Assembly: GCA_024278975.1 (NCBI GenBank)
Contig: JAJRSD010000083.1
Location: forward strand, 1-64,000
From: Bacteroidota bacterium
GTDB lineage: Bacteria > Bacteroidota > Bacteroidia > Bacteroidales > Prolixibacteraceae
Length of the DNA: 64,000 bases
Reading direction: 5' to 3'
Shown one piece after another: positions 52,963 to 63,746 of the stretch (position 1 is the stretch's first letter; each line of letters starts with the position of its first letter). A program made the position numbers and the translations under genes. The notes beneath the pieces were generated by a model. That model worked only from the letters and a program-made list of their open reading frames with translations. It did not search any database and was not told the DNA's origin.

Positions 52963-54905
52963 TAATCGTAAAATGCCCACGAAACGCCAAGTCTGAAAGT
53001 TGACCGATTCATTGGGTAATATGGAGTTGTAATATACACTTTATGAATGAATTCGGAGCCAATATTCATCATTTTAAAAAATAGCCGGGTTCTTTTTAGC
53101 CTGATAGTTGCATAAACATCTATATACGGATAGTCTCCGTATTTCTTTTCATTTTGAAGATGAAACAGTCCGGTTGAAGGTTGGTATGCGTCGGCATAAT
53201 ACTCAGTATTGTATCGGGTATCAATTCCAATCTGGGAAAACAGCACTTTCGAAACTACAAATTTATAGTACGCCGAAACAAAAGCCGACAAGTCAGGCAA
53301 ATGAATTAGTTCCTGGTTTGAGGATTTTTGCCATAACACACGAGTTCTGAAATGCAGGTTTTTGTAATTGAAATCTTTATCGAAGTTGGCAGAAAGAACA
53401 ACTATCTTTTTTGATGTTTGCGTTGGAATACCAAGTGTGTTGTTATAAATAAAATTGTTTAGAATCTCGTATTTTACACCAACTTCGAGCTTCCGTTTTG
53501 CTGATACAAATTTACCGCTCGCAGTCATTGTCTGGGTCATATTGAAATCGTTATTCCATTTAAAATGATTCGAATAAAATTCTTCCTGCAATCTGTCGGC
53601 AACTATATTATCTATTGAACCGCTAAAAACTAATGCAGCCAGCGAGTCGCCCCAAAAGTTCAGGGGTTTCGAGATAATTCCATTCAGCTCGGTCTGCCCG
53701 GCTCTTCTGCCAAGCAGATATATTTTACCATCAAAATCCCATGTCCAGAACTTACCTGTTTGTCTGAAAATACCACCTCCCACAAACAGGTTCGAATGTT
53801 TAATATTTTGGCGACTGGAAATATATTCTGAAACTCCCGGGGTTGAACCACGTACTAACTCATGCCCCATAAAAGCCCTTTTCCCAAAAGTTATCTTTTT
53901 ATTGGCATTTTCGTATTGTTTTAGCTGAATAATATTGTTTAATATATTGTATCGTATGGAGTCTTTTATGTAGTCATCGCCATAATAACTATTGTCCCAA
54001 AAAATACTATCGTGCTGTTCATCCTCAATAAACTCCTGTTTGTACCGCTCGTATTTAACCGAATAAATAATTCCAACAATTGGTCTGAAATAATCAGTTG
54101 AATCGTTTATAGCTTCATATTTACCCAACTTATATTCTGCATCAGTAAAAAAAAATGTACTGTTAAAATGGCTGCTGCTTGCACTAAGATTTACTTTTAA
54201 ATACTCAGAATCCTCAGGCCCCAAAAGCGAACCTTCGTCTTCCAATCCTCCATTTTCCATGTTTTTGACAACATTCGAAATAAACCCTGAGTTTATACTC
54301 AATTCATCTTTACTGTAGCTTGAATAGAGTGTAACAAAATTATTTTTACCTTCCTGATAATTATATTGACCCATTGATTTTGCCTGATCAAAACGGAATG
54401 TAAAATTTAGATATGGGTTAACATTTTGAGAGTGGATAACATTAAAACGCGTTTCATTTTTCCGCGATTTATTTTCACTCTGGCTAAAATCTAATCGGGT
54501 ATAAGGAGTTGTTGTGTTGTAGTAATCAATGCCTTCGGGTGTTAACATATATGCATCTCGCGATTTTATAAAGAAATAATTCATGTTTGATTTTCGCCCG
54601 GAGAAATCATTATTTAGATAAGGTGCGCCATAATTTCCAAGATACGATGCTGTTAAAACCTTTTTAAATACCGGATGAAAAATATGATAATAGTCTAACA
54701 AAGTATCTAGTTTGGTAGTGTCTTGAAATGCTCCAAACCCACTTACATTCCACAAATGCAATTTAGGCTCTACCTCCTTTTTTTTTGTCTCTTTCTTTAA
54801 ATCTCCTTCCTCCATTTCAAAATCCTGCTCGCTCTGAGCATTTATACCCAGCGGAATAAAAACCATTAGAAACAGAATTACTGATATGTATTTTACCTTT
54901 ATCAT
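52962..54905 (-). CDS. Putative outer-membrane porin (Bacteroidota DUF4289-like)
   Basis: A 647-residue beta-rich protein with a signal peptide from the ATG at 54905 (MIKVKYISVILFLMVFIPLG, then INAQ). It has long runs of alternating residues and ends in an aromatic barrel terminus (GVSWAFYD). It resembles the family annotated as putative porin in Bacteroidota (LWNVSGFGAFQDTTKLDTLL, LTASYLGNYGAPYLNNDF). It probably forms an outer-membrane channel; the substrate is unknown. Genes of this type commonly neighbour peptidoglycan or purine genes, and it is coupled here to mltF. Confidence 0.8.
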   Translation of the reverse strand: MIKVKYISVILFLMVFIPLGINAQSEQDFEMEEGDLKKETKKKEVEPKLHLWNVSGFGAFQDTTKLDTLLDYYHIFHPVFKKVLTASYLGNYGAPYLNNDFSGRKSNMNYFFIKSRDAYMLTPEGIDYYNTTTPYTRLDFSQSENKSRKNETRFNVIHSQNVNPYLNFTFRFDQAKSMGQYNYQEGKNNFVTLYSSYSKDELSINSGFISNVVKNMENGGLEDEGSLLGPEDSEYLKVNLSASSSHFNSTFFFTDAEYKLGKYEAINDSTDYFRPIVGIIYSVKYERYKQEFIEDEQHDSIFWDNSYYGDDYIKDSIRYNILNNIIQLKQYENANKKITFGKRAFMGHELVRGSTPGVSEYISSRQNIKHSNLFVGGGIFRQTGKFWTWDFDGKIYLLGRRAGQTELNGIISKPLNFWGDSLAALVFSGSIDNIVADRLQEEFYSNHFKWNNDFNMTQTMTASGKFVSAKRKLEVGVKYEILNNFIYNNTLGIPTQTSKKIVVLSANFDKDFNYKNLHFRTRVLWQKSSNQELIHLPDLSAFVSAYYKFVVSKVLFSQIGIDTRYNTEYYADAYQPSTGLFHLQNEKKYGDYPYIDVYATIRLKRTRLFFKMMNIGSEFIHKVYITTPYYPMNRSTFRLGVSWAFYD

Positions 54906-55078
54906 GCAATCACAATTTTGCAGCACAAAACTAAAAAAAGCATTGGTGTGAATGATATATCTCGCAAACTTTTCACTATAATTAACAAGAATAATATTGA
55001 GAAGGTAAATTGAATGTTTTATGGCCCATAAAATAGTACCCAACAGTTTTTAACTATTTTTGCCTAAAATTATTAAAT

Positions 55079-55657
55079 ATGAAATTAGTTTTTGCAACAA
55101 ATAACCTACATAAACTCGAGGAGTTACAGGCAATTATTGGCGATAGAATAAAACTTTTAAGTTTAAAAGATATCGGGTGTTCCGAAGAAATTCCGGAGGA
55201 ACAACCAACTCTGGAAGGAAATGCCAAGCAAAAATCGACCTATGTTTTCGAAAAATATGGCTACCCATGTTTTGCCGACGATACCGGTTTAGAGATTGAA
55301 GCACTTAATGGCGAGCCTGGAGTTTACTCGGCTAGATACGCAGGGGAAGAGAAAAGTGCTGAGACAAACATGAATAAAGTTCTCGAAAAACTCGCAAATA
55401 AAAATAACCGAAATGCACGCTTTAGAACTGTAATTTCGTTAATTATTAATGGTGCTGAGAATCAGTTTGAAGGAGTTGTTGAGGGCAAAATTCTTACCGG
55501 TAAAAAGGGAGATTCGGGTTTTGGATACGACCCTATTTTCCAACCAAATGGTTTCGAAACAACTTTTGCAGAGATGAATATTACTGATAAAAATAAAATT
55601 AGCCACCGTGGCAGAGCGGTGGAAAAACTGGTTAAATATCTTCAAACAATTTCATGA
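55079..55657 (+). CDS. rdgB: RdgB/HAM1 nucleoside-triphosphate pyrophosphatase
   Basis: A 192-residue Ham1-like enzyme: [12 protein letters not shown] at the start, [20 protein letters not shown] near residue 63, and [13 protein letters not shown] near 143. It removes dITP and XTP from the nucleotide pool. It is divergent from the porin-mltF pair and overlaps the next gene by four bases (ATGA). Confidence 0.95.
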   Translation: MKLVFATNNLHKLEELQAIIGDRIKLLSLKDIGCSEEIPEEQPTLEGNAKQKSTYVFEKYGYPCFADDTGLEIEALNGEPGVYSARYAGEEKSAETNMNKVLEKLANKNNRNARFRTVISLIINGAENQFEGVVEGKILTGKKGDSGFGYDPIFQPNGFETTFAEMNITDKNKISHRGRAVEKLVKYLQTIS

Positions 55658-58650
55658 AGAAAAAGGAATACCTACTTTTAATATTAGTTGTAATCTTAGC
55701 TTTTTGGCAGGTATTCTTCTTGCAAAACGGAATGAAATGGGATTTTGTAGATGCGTTTCTTCCATCGCGGTATTTTTTTTCTGAGTCGATATTAAACAAT
55801 CAATTTCCCCTTTGGAATCCGTATCTCCTTTATGGAACTCCCATTTATGCCGATCTTGTTTCGGTTTTTAACCCTGAGTTTTGGATTGTTGGCAATATGT
55901 TTGGATACTCAAATATTACCCTGCAATTTGTCTATTTGTCATATGTTTTTATAGCCGGAATATCATTCTTTTACTTCCTGAAACAGTTCGGTACCGGCTA
56001 CAAATTATCGGTTGGATTGTCGGTTGCGTACATGCTTTCGGGATTAAGTATCGGCAATGCGCAACACCTTGCATTTGTTGCTGGCTATGCAATTTTGCCT
56101 TTCGTAATCGCATGCTATTTTCAACTTGTCAAACAGATAACCCGACCCAATATAATTCGTTTTTTAATTGCACTTTTTTTTATGATTTACAGTGGCTATC
56201 CGGGGCTTACAATTATTCTTGGATACTTTCTGTTAACCATTTTTATTTACTACTTAATAGTAAATTGGACCGATAAAAGTTATATCAAAAAACTACTGAT
56301 TTATCATTCTTTTATAATCGTAATTGTAACTCTTTTTAGTTCGGTACTAATTTTATCGTACTTTCAAATCTCTCCGTTTTTAAGCAGGTTTGGTGGACTT
56401 CCCATCGATTTGGCACAAAAACATCCCTTCTCGATAAAATCTGTTTTGTCGTTTATTTTGCCAATGGCAACTGGTAACGATGCTCAGTATTTTGGAACCG
56501 ATACTTCTATGTCGAACGGTTATTGGGGAATAATCAGCCTGATTCTGTTTATATTCAGTTTAACAAAAAAAGCTAAAAACAAAGAGTCGTATTTAATATT
56601 GTTTCTTGGTGTATTTTCTTTGTTCGCCTCGTTTGGCAGCCAGTTTTTTTTACGCGAATTACTTTACAATTTTGCTCCTCTGATGGCTATGTTTAAGTAT
56701 CCATCCATTTTCAGGGCATTTGCAATTTTTAGTTTTTTAGCATCTATTGGCATCAATTTAAACTTATCGAAATTAACCGGAGTCGATAGGAAAAAGCTCC
56801 AAATAATTTCAGCTTTAATTATTGGTGCAATTTTATTTTTTGTTTGGCAGGCAGTTGGGAAAGTAGAACAATTTGCATTTTTTAATTCTGAAAAAAACTT
56901 TGCCGATGAGATTCTGAGTTCAACCCGTTTCGACAATATAATTTTTCAGGGACTCATTCAAATTATTATCGTAACGGTTTTTATGTTGTTAACCGGTAAA
57001 GCTAAAACCCATAAATATTTTTCGGCAGCCATACTTTTTTTGTTTATTTCTGATGGTATTATTTCCACGCAATTAAACATTTATTACACTGTTGTTGGTA
57101 AAACTAATCCAATCGAATTTTCGAAATATCTTAAATCGTCGCCCAAAGGTTTTCCTGTTCCGGAGTTAAATCCCATTGAAGAGAATTCAGATAAAAATGC
57201 GCGAAATGATTTTATATGGATGAATAATAATGTTTTTCCCAAAAGAGTTACATTCGACGGGTTGGTTGCATTTAAGTTAGATGGATACATGAATCTTGCT
57301 GATAATCACCCCGATTTGCTGAATGCAATTAAAAAAGAAGCTGTAGTTTATTTCTCCGACGATATCAGAAAGAACTCATCGATTGATAAATTTAAAACGA
57401 ATACGGTTTTTTTTAATGATTTAGATTACAATAACTTATCGGAGCAAAATTTATGTTCCGATAAAAATGACCAGCTAAATATTATCGGTTTTTCGCCAAC
57501 TAAAATTGAAATCAAAACAAAGACAAGTTTCCCCGAACTACTTACATATCAGCAAAACTTTTATAAAGGCTGGGCAGTTTATATCGATGGTGTGGAGCAA
57601 AATTTACTGAACGGGAACTTTGCTCACATGGCTGTATTTCTGCCACCCGGCGAACACATTGTTGTTTTTAAATATGCAAACCCATCAATTAAAATTGCAT
57701 TTTATTTTGGCATTTTTATTCTGTTAGTTTTAGCAGTATTCTATGTTCGCTACTTTATAACAGACCACCCCCACAAGAAAAACCGCGTAGTAATAATCTT
57801 AGTTTTTGGTGTCATTCTTTTTATTCTGATTAGTACCGTTAACAGGTATTTTTATGGGAAAAACAAGTTGGGATTAACACCGGTAATTATTGAAAAAGTT
57901 GAAACCTGGAAGGCAAAGTATGGCGGTGATATTCAGATTTTCTTGAGTACGCAGCAACAAAAGTTGAAAAGTTCGGTGGCTGCCGATAAAATTTGTTTTA
58001 TCAGCGAAACAACAAACATCTCGGAACTCAGCTATTTTTTGATGAATACAGAAAGTAAATATTTTGCTTTTGCCTGGCAGGGCAGTGTAATACTTGATGA
58101 AATTTTTGAGCTTATTTATTCGTTTTACCCAACTGTTATAAATCAGGAAAAAGGTAATAACTCGGGTGTTATTTTGCTCGAAAAAAGTATCGAAAAGCAA
58201 AACTACACTTTCATTCAAACTTTTGAACCCGAAAATTCGGCAGCAAAAATACGGAACGATATCAGAATTAAGATAGATTCTGTAAGTGGAAATCACTCTT
58301 ATTTTTACAATGCCGATGATGAGTGGGGTACAACAGCAAAAATTCCCTTAAAAAAAGAATTTACTGGTCTTGAAAAAATTACAATACTCGTAGATTTTTT
58401 GATCGAAAAAGAGATAGCTGAAATTCCTTTGGTTTTTTCAATTGAACGCGATGGGGAACCGCTCCTTTATCAGGTTTCAAAAATTGATAAATTTGCGAAG
58501 GACACCGGACAATGGACACGAGCAGTTTTTACGATTAATGTAGAGTTTGAATTAAACGAAGGCGATTTAATAATAGCCTATTTATGGAATAAAAATAAAA
58601 TACGTTTTCAAATAGACAACCTGAAAATAAAATTTAGTCATTCAAAATAA
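55654..58650 (+). CDS. Large YfhO-like membrane protein
   Basis: A 998-residue protein with about 12-13 membrane helices in the first 480 residues, a soluble region, one more helix pair near 680-730 and a C-terminal beta-rich domain. [18 protein letters not shown] near residue 53 and the general plan match YfhO-type glycosyl/lipid-linked sugar transferases. Such proteins modify cell-surface polymers. The start overlaps the stop of rdgB, suggesting co-translation, though no functional link is evident. Substrate unknown. Confidence 0.75.
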   Translation: MKKKEYLLLILVVILAFWQVFFLQNGMKWDFVDAFLPSRYFFSESILNNQFPLWNPYLLYGTPIYADLVSVFNPEFWIVGNMFGYSNITLQFVYLSYVFIAGISFFYFLKQFGTGYKLSVGLSVAYMLSGLSIGNAQHLAFVAGYAILPFVIACYFQLVKQITRPNIIRFLIALFFMIYSGYPGLTIILGYFLLTIFIYYLIVNWTDKSYIKKLLIYHSFIIVIVTLFSSVLILSYFQISPFLSRFGGLPIDLAQKHPFSIKSVLSFILPMATGNDAQYFGTDTSMSNGYWGIISLILFIFSLTKKAKNKESYLILFLGVFSLFASFGSQFFLRELLYNFAPLMAMFKYPSIFRAFAIFSFLASIGINLNLSKLTGVDRKKLQIISALIIGAILFFVWQAVGKVEQFAFFNSEKNFADEILSSTRFDNIIFQGLIQIIIVTVFMLLTGKAKTHKYFSAAILFLFISDGIISTQLNIYYTVVGKTNPIEFSKYLKSSPKGFPVPELNPIEENSDKNARNDFIWMNNNVFPKRVTFDGLVAFKLDGYMNLADNHPDLLNAIKKEAVVYFSDDIRKNSSIDKFKTNTVFFNDLDYNNLSEQNLCSDKNDQLNIIGFSPTKIEIKTKTSFPELLTYQQNFYKGWAVYIDGVEQNLLNGNFAHMAVFLPPGEHIVVFKYANPSIKIAFYFGIFILLVLAVFYVRYFITDHPHKKNRVVIILVFGVILFILISTVNRYFYGKNKLGLTPVIIEKVETWKAKYGGDIQIFLSTQQQKLKSSVAADKICFISETTNISELSYFLMNTESKYFAFAWQGSVILDEIFELIYSFYPTVINQEKGNNSGVILLEKSIEKQNYTFIQTFEPENSAAKIRNDIRIKIDSVSGNHSYFYNADDEWGTTAKIPLKKEFTGLEKITILVDFLIEKEIAEIPLVFSIERDGEPLLYQVSKIDKFAKDTGQWTRAVFTINVEFELNEGDLIIAYLWNKNKIRFQIDNLKIKFSHSK

Positions 58651-58704
58651 ATAGTGCTCTTTTTTCGTTATTTTACTTGTTATAACTGTGATTAGAAAAA
58701 TCTT

Positions 58705-61023
58705 ATGCAAAAATATATACTTTTAATTATTCTTGGAATTGCATTTTATATAACGAATGCACAAAGTAAAGCTGGTTCGTGGAAAGATTATCTCTCTTAT
58801 TCAAACGCCACAAAAGTTGCCATTTCGCCCGAAAAAATATTCTGTGTAACCGATGGAGGATTGTTCTATTTCGATACTCAGGATAATAGTATTAATAAAG
58901 TTTCGGGACAAGTTGCCCTCTCCGATTTTGGAATTAAAACAATTGCTTTTAGCAAAGAAAACAGCGTGTTGGTTGTGGCGTATAAAAACAGCAACATCGA
59001 TTTAATTTACGAAAACGGAAACGTTATTAATCTTTCGGATATTAAACGGAAACAAGTAACAGGAGATAAATCTATTAACAATATTTCGTTTTCGGGAAAT
59101 GAAGCTTTTTTATCTACCGGAATTGGAATTGTAGTTATAAATCTGGATAAAAAGGAGATTAAAGACACGTATCTGATTGGAGATGAGGGAAATGCTTTGG
59201 CGGTAAATGATATTGCAATTTATAACAAATACATTTATGCCGCTACCGATAATGGTTTACGAATGGCCGATAAAGAGGGGACAAATTTGCTTGATTTTAA
59301 CAATTGGAGTCGTGTTAAAGACATTCCGCATTCTGCCGATATTTTTAATCAACTGGAAGTACACGTAGGAAAACTAATTGCAAATTATACTCCTGAAGAG
59401 TGGTATCAGGATGAAATGTACTTTTTAAATGGTGATGTGTGGGAATTATATTTACCCGAAATAAGATATGCCTTTGATATTCAAACTGCTGGAGATTATA
59501 TGACTATTGCCAGTAGAGATGCAGTTTTTGTGATTGATGAAAATGACAATATTGTGGGAAAAATAAGTCATTACCAGTTTGGCGACGAGCGGGTTTCTCC
59601 CATAAAACCTAAAAGTGCCGGAGTTTCTAACGAAGGTTCCGTTTGGATTGCTGACTCCGAAAATGTTCTTGTTCGTATTAGTGACAGCAATTTCGAAAAG
59701 GCATTTCCGAGTGGTCCACTCGATAACGATGTGTTTTCGTTGTACCAATCCAATTCCGGTCTTTGGATTTCTCCGGGAGGATTAATCGGTTGGGAAGCAC
59801 CCCGGTTTCAACGTTTTGGTAACGACGTGTGGGATTACTTTACTAAAAATAGTAATCCTGAATTAGATGGCTTTTTTAATATTCTTTCTATTGCTGTTGA
59901 TCCGCTTGACGAGAATCATTTTTTTGTTGCAAGCTGGGGTGGCGGGCTTCTGGAATATCAAAACGACGAGTTTGTTAAGCGTTATACAAATAATAATAGT
60001 CCGCTTGAAACTGCTTTGCCGCAACAACCCGATGAACCTTATGTGCGAATTGGTGGTCTCGACTTCGATACGGAAGGAAATTTATGGATAACTAATGCAG
60101 CGGTTGCCCATAATTTACATAAACTTTCACCAGCGGGCGAGTGGGAATCTTTTGTTTTACCCAAGATTGCTAATCTTTGGAATACAGGCGAAGTACTTGT
60201 AAATAAGTACGACGACAAATGGGTTCTTGTTCTTCGTGGAAACGATATTTATGTTGCCGATAAAACCGGAAAGAACCGGAAACAGTTGTTGGTAACATCA
60301 TATTTTAACAACGGGCAAAGCGAAATTTATAACCGGATGAATGATGTTTATTCCATTGCAGAAGACAACAAGGGTGCCATTTGGGTTGGCACTTCGAAAG
60401 GAGTTGCGCTTTATAACAGTCCTTCGCGAATTTGGGATTCGGAAACAATGTATGCAACTCAGCCGAGTTTAGATTTAAACGATGGTGTTTACCATCCATT
60501 ATTAGCAACCGAAACTGTTACTGCAATTGCTGTTGACGGGGCAAATCGTAAATGGTTTGGCACAAAAGAATCGGGAGTATTTTTAATTTCAGAAAATGGA
60601 GATAAAGAAGTTCTACACTTTACAAAAGATAATAGTCCGCTACTTTCGAACCAGATAAATGCAATTTCCATTAATCAAAAATCTGGTGAATTATTTTTTG
60701 GAACCGACAAAGGATTAATCTCTTACCAAGGCAATGCAATTAGCGGAAAAGCAACATACGACAATGTTTATGTTTATCCGAACCCGGTTAGAGAAACCTA
60801 CGATGGACCAATTACTGTAACAGGTTTAATCGAGAATACCGATATTAAAATTACCGATATTAGCGGCAACCTGGTTTATAAAACTACCTCGCTGGGAGGG
60901 CAAGCAGTTTGGGATGGTACTAACTTAAACGGAAATCGCGTTAAAACAGGAGTGTATCTTGTATTTTGTAACGATGAGAATGGTGAAGAAACACACATTA
61001 CAAAACTACTGTTTATAAATTAG
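58705..61023 (+). CDS. porZ: T9SS attachment-complex protein PorZ
   Basis: A 772-residue protein with a signal peptide (to NAQS), then two seven-bladed beta-propeller-like regions (repeat cores GGLFYFDTQDN, GIWVGTSKGVALYN-type near residue 545, and WFGTKESGVFLISENG near 610). It ends in a type IX sorting-like domain (VYPNPVRETYDGP to LLFIN). Length and order match PorZ, the surface component of the sortase/attachment complex that delivers A-LPS to exported cargo. It could also be a two-component-type propeller, but no kinase domain follows. Confidence 0.85.
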   Translation: MQKYILLIILGIAFYITNAQSKAGSWKDYLSYSNATKVAISPEKIFCVTDGGLFYFDTQDNSINKVSGQVALSDFGIKTIAFSKENSVLVVAYKNSNIDLIYENGNVINLSDIKRKQVTGDKSINNISFSGNEAFLSTGIGIVVINLDKKEIKDTYLIGDEGNALAVNDIAIYNKYIYAATDNGLRMADKEGTNLLDFNNWSRVKDIPHSADIFNQLEVHVGKLIANYTPEEWYQDEMYFLNGDVWELYLPEIRYAFDIQTAGDYMTIASRDAVFVIDENDNIVGKISHYQFGDERVSPIKPKSAGVSNEGSVWIADSENVLVRISDSNFEKAFPSGPLDNDVFSLYQSNSGLWISPGGLIGWEAPRFQRFGNDVWDYFTKNSNPELDGFFNILSIAVDPLDENHFFVASWGGGLLEYQNDEFVKRYTNNNSPLETALPQQPDEPYVRIGGLDFDTEGNLWITNAAVAHNLHKLSPAGEWESFVLPKIANLWNTGEVLVNKYDDKWVLVLRGNDIYVADKTGKNRKQLLVTSYFNNGQSEIYNRMNDVYSIAEDNKGAIWVGTSKGVALYNSPSRIWDSETMYATQPSLDLNDGVYHPLLATETVTAIAVDGANRKWFGTKESGVFLISENGDKEVLHFTKDNSPLLSNQINAISINQKSGELFFGTDKGLISYQGNAISGKATYDNVYVYPNPVRETYDGPITVTGLIENTDIKITDISGNLVYKTTSLGGQAVWDGTNLNGNRVKTGVYLVFCNDENGEETHITKLLFIN

Positions 61024-61134
61024 TACACTGTCAGAATTCGTTATGAGATAATAAACCAGTATATTTTCCCAGATGTTATTACTTGAAGTAAATTAATTCT
61101 TGAATCTCATTTTTATTATACTTTTACTCAGCTT

Positions 61135-62643
61135 ATGAAGAATATTTTATTTTTACTGATATTCGTTTGTGGCGTTTTTTTAGTTTCAGCGCAAACTACA
61201 GCACCAAAATACGAATTCCGTGCAGTGTGGGTGGCAACAGTTGTAAATATCGATTGGCCATCGAAACCGGGACTTTCAACAAAAGAGCAGCAAAACGAAA
61301 TTATTACGATTTTAGATACTCAGCAAAAACTGGGAATGAATGCAATTATTTTGCAAATACGCCCGGCGGCTGATGCTCTATATAAATCGGATTTAGAACC
61401 CTGGTCGAAATATTTAAGCGGAACTCAGGGACAGCCACCAAAACCTTTTTACGACCCACTGGAATTTTGGATAAAAGAGTGCCATAAACGCGGAATGGAA
61501 CTACACGCCTGGCTAAATCCATATCGGGTGGCACAAAAATATACACAGCCACTTGCTGCAAACCACGTTGCATTTGCTCATCCCGATTGGATTTTAAAAT
61601 ATGGGAACAAGCTTTATTTCGACCCGGGACTGCCGGAAACACGTGCTTTTGTTACTAAAGTCGTAAAAGATATTGTTGTGCGTTACGATGTCGATGCTAT
61701 TCATTTCGACGACTATTTTTATCCATATCCGTTAAAAGATGAGTTCCCTGATTCTACTTCGTTTGCAAAATATAATCAGGCATTCAAGTTTGAAAGTAAG
61801 GCAGAGTGGCGGCGTAAAAATGTTGACACTCTCATTAAAATGCTGAACGATACAATAAAAGCTGTAAAACCCTGGGTGAAATTTGGAATCAGTCCGTTTG
61901 GTGTTTGGCGAAATAGTAGCGACGATCCACGCGGCTCCGACACAAAAGCCGGTACAACAAACTACGACCAACTTTATGCCGATGTAATTAAATGGCAGGA
62001 AAATGGTTGGATTGATTATCTGCTACCTCAACTTTACTGGCAAATCGGACACCCAACAGTCGATTTTAAAATGCTGGCAAACTGGTGGGCAAATCATTCT
62101 TATAACCGTGCAATGTATATTGGGCAGGCGCTCTATAAAATAAACTCATCATCAAAAATAAAAGAGTGGGCAACAACCAACGAAATACCCAAACAAGTTA
62201 GGTTGCTTCGGACGATTCCTAAAATTCAGGGTTCGGCATTTTATAGCTGCAAACATTTTAAAAGAGATTTACTTGGATTTCAGGATAGTTTGATGCTTAA
62301 CTTGTATAACACTCCGGCAATTATTCCGCCAATGAGTTGGATTGATAATCAACCTCCGCAACCAGTTCGTAAATTTAAAAAGAGAGGTAAAAAAGTTAAA
62401 TGGAAAGTTTTTGAAACTTTAAACGAAATGGATAAACCCAATTTATTTGTAATTTATTTGAATGTGCAGGGTTCGGTATTCGACCCTAATAACAGTGAAC
62501 TTATTTATAAAATTACCGATGGTAAGGAATTCAAATTTTCAAAATTCAACAAAAAAAAGAAAAAATACGAGGTGCGAATTTCGGTATTAGACAGACTGCA
62601 TAACGAGAGTGAAATCAGTAACCCGGTAGTATTAAAATTATAA
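61135..62643 (+). CDS. GHL10-family glycoside hydrolase (PF02638-like)
   Basis: A 502-residue secreted protein. The signal peptide (to SAQ) is followed by a TIM-barrel GHL10 domain (FRAVWVATVVNIDWPSKPG, LQIRPAADALYKSDLEPWSK, HAWLNPYRVA, AIHFDDYFYPYP, GISPFGVWRN). Acidic residues in the HFDDYFYPYP block are the likely active site. Related enzymes cut peptidoglycan lacking stem peptides. A basic C-terminal region of about 100 residues (KKRGKKVKWK) may be an Fn3-like domain. It probably acts on the cell wall. Confidence 0.87.
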   Translation: MKNILFLLIFVCGVFLVSAQTTAPKYEFRAVWVATVVNIDWPSKPGLSTKEQQNEIITILDTQQKLGMNAIILQIRPAADALYKSDLEPWSKYLSGTQGQPPKPFYDPLEFWIKECHKRGMELHAWLNPYRVAQKYTQPLAANHVAFAHPDWILKYGNKLYFDPGLPETRAFVTKVVKDIVVRYDVDAIHFDDYFYPYPLKDEFPDSTSFAKYNQAFKFESKAEWRRKNVDTLIKMLNDTIKAVKPWVKFGISPFGVWRNSSDDPRGSDTKAGTTNYDQLYADVIKWQENGWIDYLLPQLYWQIGHPTVDFKMLANWWANHSYNRAMYIGQALYKINSSSKIKEWATTNEIPKQVRLLRTIPKIQGSAFYSCKHFKRDLLGFQDSLMLNLYNTPAIIPPMSWIDNQPPQPVRKFKKRGKKVKWKVFETLNEMDKPNLFVIYLNVQGSVFDPNNSELIYKITDGKEFKFSKFNKKKKKYEVRISVLDRLHNESEISNPVVLKL

Positions 62644-62650
62644 TTTCCCC

Positions 62651-63049
62651 CTATCCCGGAGCCAATATATTAAACGGATAAACAGGCAGGTTTCGTAATA
62701 TCCAAAACAGAATAATAATTACGAGAATAATCCAGGGTGTACTTTTAAAATAAAAAATATTGGGAAGTTTCCATCTGAATTTCTTATTCAGAAATGCAAA
62801 AGAGTAGTGATAAATAAGTAAAAATACAGCCGGTAAAAACAGAAAATTATTGTCCACAACCCCCGCAAAATTTAGATGCAATAAACTGTGAATTGCACGT
62901 TGCGAACCGCATCCCGGACAATAATATCCGGTAACAGTATGAAAAACACATTTCGGAAATATTTCATGTTTAGCAGGATTTAGTATAAAAAAAAGAACTG
63001 CCATTGCTGCAAAAACAATCAGCAGTACTAAATTTATAATTTTTTTCAT
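62651..63049 (-). CDS. DUF2752 membrane protein
   Basis: A 132-residue protein with three hydrophobic segments and the DUF2752 signature YYCPGCGSQRAIHSLLHL (CxGCGxxR) near residue 43. Function unknown. It lies 29 bases downstream of the CD225-domain gene on the same strand; the pair is common in Bacteroidota. Confidence 0.88.
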   Translation of the reverse strand: MKKIINLVLLIVFAAMAVLFFILNPAKHEIFPKCVFHTVTGYYCPGCGSQRAIHSLLHLNFAGVVDNNFLFLPAVFLLIYHYSFAFLNKKFRWKLPNIFYFKSTPWIILVIIILFWILRNLPVYPFNILAPG

Positions 63050-63078
63050 TCTTATACCAATTTATGGTTATTTTGGTA

Positions 63079-63369
63079 TTACATATCAAGACCATTTGCC
63101 CAAAAAGCAGTTACACCTGCAAATAAAATTACAAGCAAATAAATTACCAGTCCCGAAATCCCTATTGCAAAAGCAACCCATGCCCAGGTTTTAGCATTTT
63201 TACTTGAACTTTGCGCACCGGCAAAATCTCCGGCAGCCCATTTCGAATTTACCTGCGCTGCAAAAATTATTGAAATAATACCAAACGGCAAACAACATAA
63301 AATGGTGGTAATAATTGCAAATGCTAAATAGTTCGGCGGAGGTGATTGTTGTTGTAATTGTTCATTCAT
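63079..63369 (-). CDS. CD225/dispanin-family small membrane protein
   Basis: A 96-residue protein with two helices in the CD225 arrangement: NYLAFAIITTILCCLPFGII, then a loop with FAAQVNSKWAAGDFAGAQ, then a second helix (WAWVAFAIGISGLVIYLLV). The start is the ATG at 63369; a much earlier frame start is not supported. Bacterial members have no agreed function, with membrane-shape effects suggested. It pairs with DUF2752. Confidence 0.85.
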   Translation of the reverse strand: MNEQLQQQSPPPNYLAFAIITTILCCLPFGIISIIFAAQVNSKWAAGDFAGAQSSSKNAKTWAWVAFAIGISGLVIYLLVILFAGVTAFWANGLDM

Positions 63370-63526
63370 AATAAAATATTTAAAGATGATAATTAACAAA
63401 TGTAAGGTTTGAGTTTTAAAAATGATATTTTTTTTACAATAAAATAGTTTCACAATTTGAAACAGAAAAACTAACCCCAGAGAACACAGAGAAAACACAG
63501 AGCTTTAAAAACGCAAAAATAGTTAA

Positions 63527-63582
63527 AACTGAAAAATCAGTTAATAAACTGAAAACATAGTTGCAAAACTGAAAAATCAGTT
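63527..63582. repeat. Three tandem 20-bp units with internal palindromes
   Basis: AACTGAAAAATCAGTT occurs at 63527-63542 and 63567-63582, with a degenerate copy AACTGAAAACATAGTT at 63547-63562. The exact 20-base spacing is about two helical turns. Each perfect unit is an inverted repeat AACTGA-n4-TCAGTT. They lie upstream of the BlaI-like gene and may be operators, although 165 bases or more from the start codon. Confidence 0.6.
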
Positions 63583-63608
63583 GTATGTTTGTTCTGTGAT
63601 TATATTTC

Positions 63609-63673
63609 CGTCATGCCGAATTCATTTCAGTATCTTTCGATTTAACAGATCCTGAAACAAGTTCGGGATGACG
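63609..63673. repeat. Inverted pair of family A REP-like repeats
   Basis: Two 27-base units face each other: 63609-63635 (CGTCATGCCGAATTCATTTC onward) and 63647-63673 (the reverse, ending GGGATGACG). They differ at about five positions. This is the head-to-head arrangement typical of REP pairs. Single copies lie at 18733 and 36039. Confidence 0.7.
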
Positions 63674-63746
63674 AAGAAAATAGCACCTGATACTTTTGAA
63701 TCTTGATACTTGTGTCTTTTATCTAATTGTCTCAAAGTCTAAAAAA

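Larger units (their letters stand above)
63370..63746. other. Intergenic region before the BlaI-like gene
   Basis: About 375 bases without a gene. It contains three 20-base repeat units (63527-63582), an inverted pair of family A REP-like repeats (63609-63673), and probably the promoter of the BlaI-like gene near 63690-63740. Confidence 0.6.

Noticed and set aside
63527..63582. Possible CRISPR array
   Set aside because: Only 20-base periodicity with nearly no spacer and no cas genes; it is a tandem palindrome.
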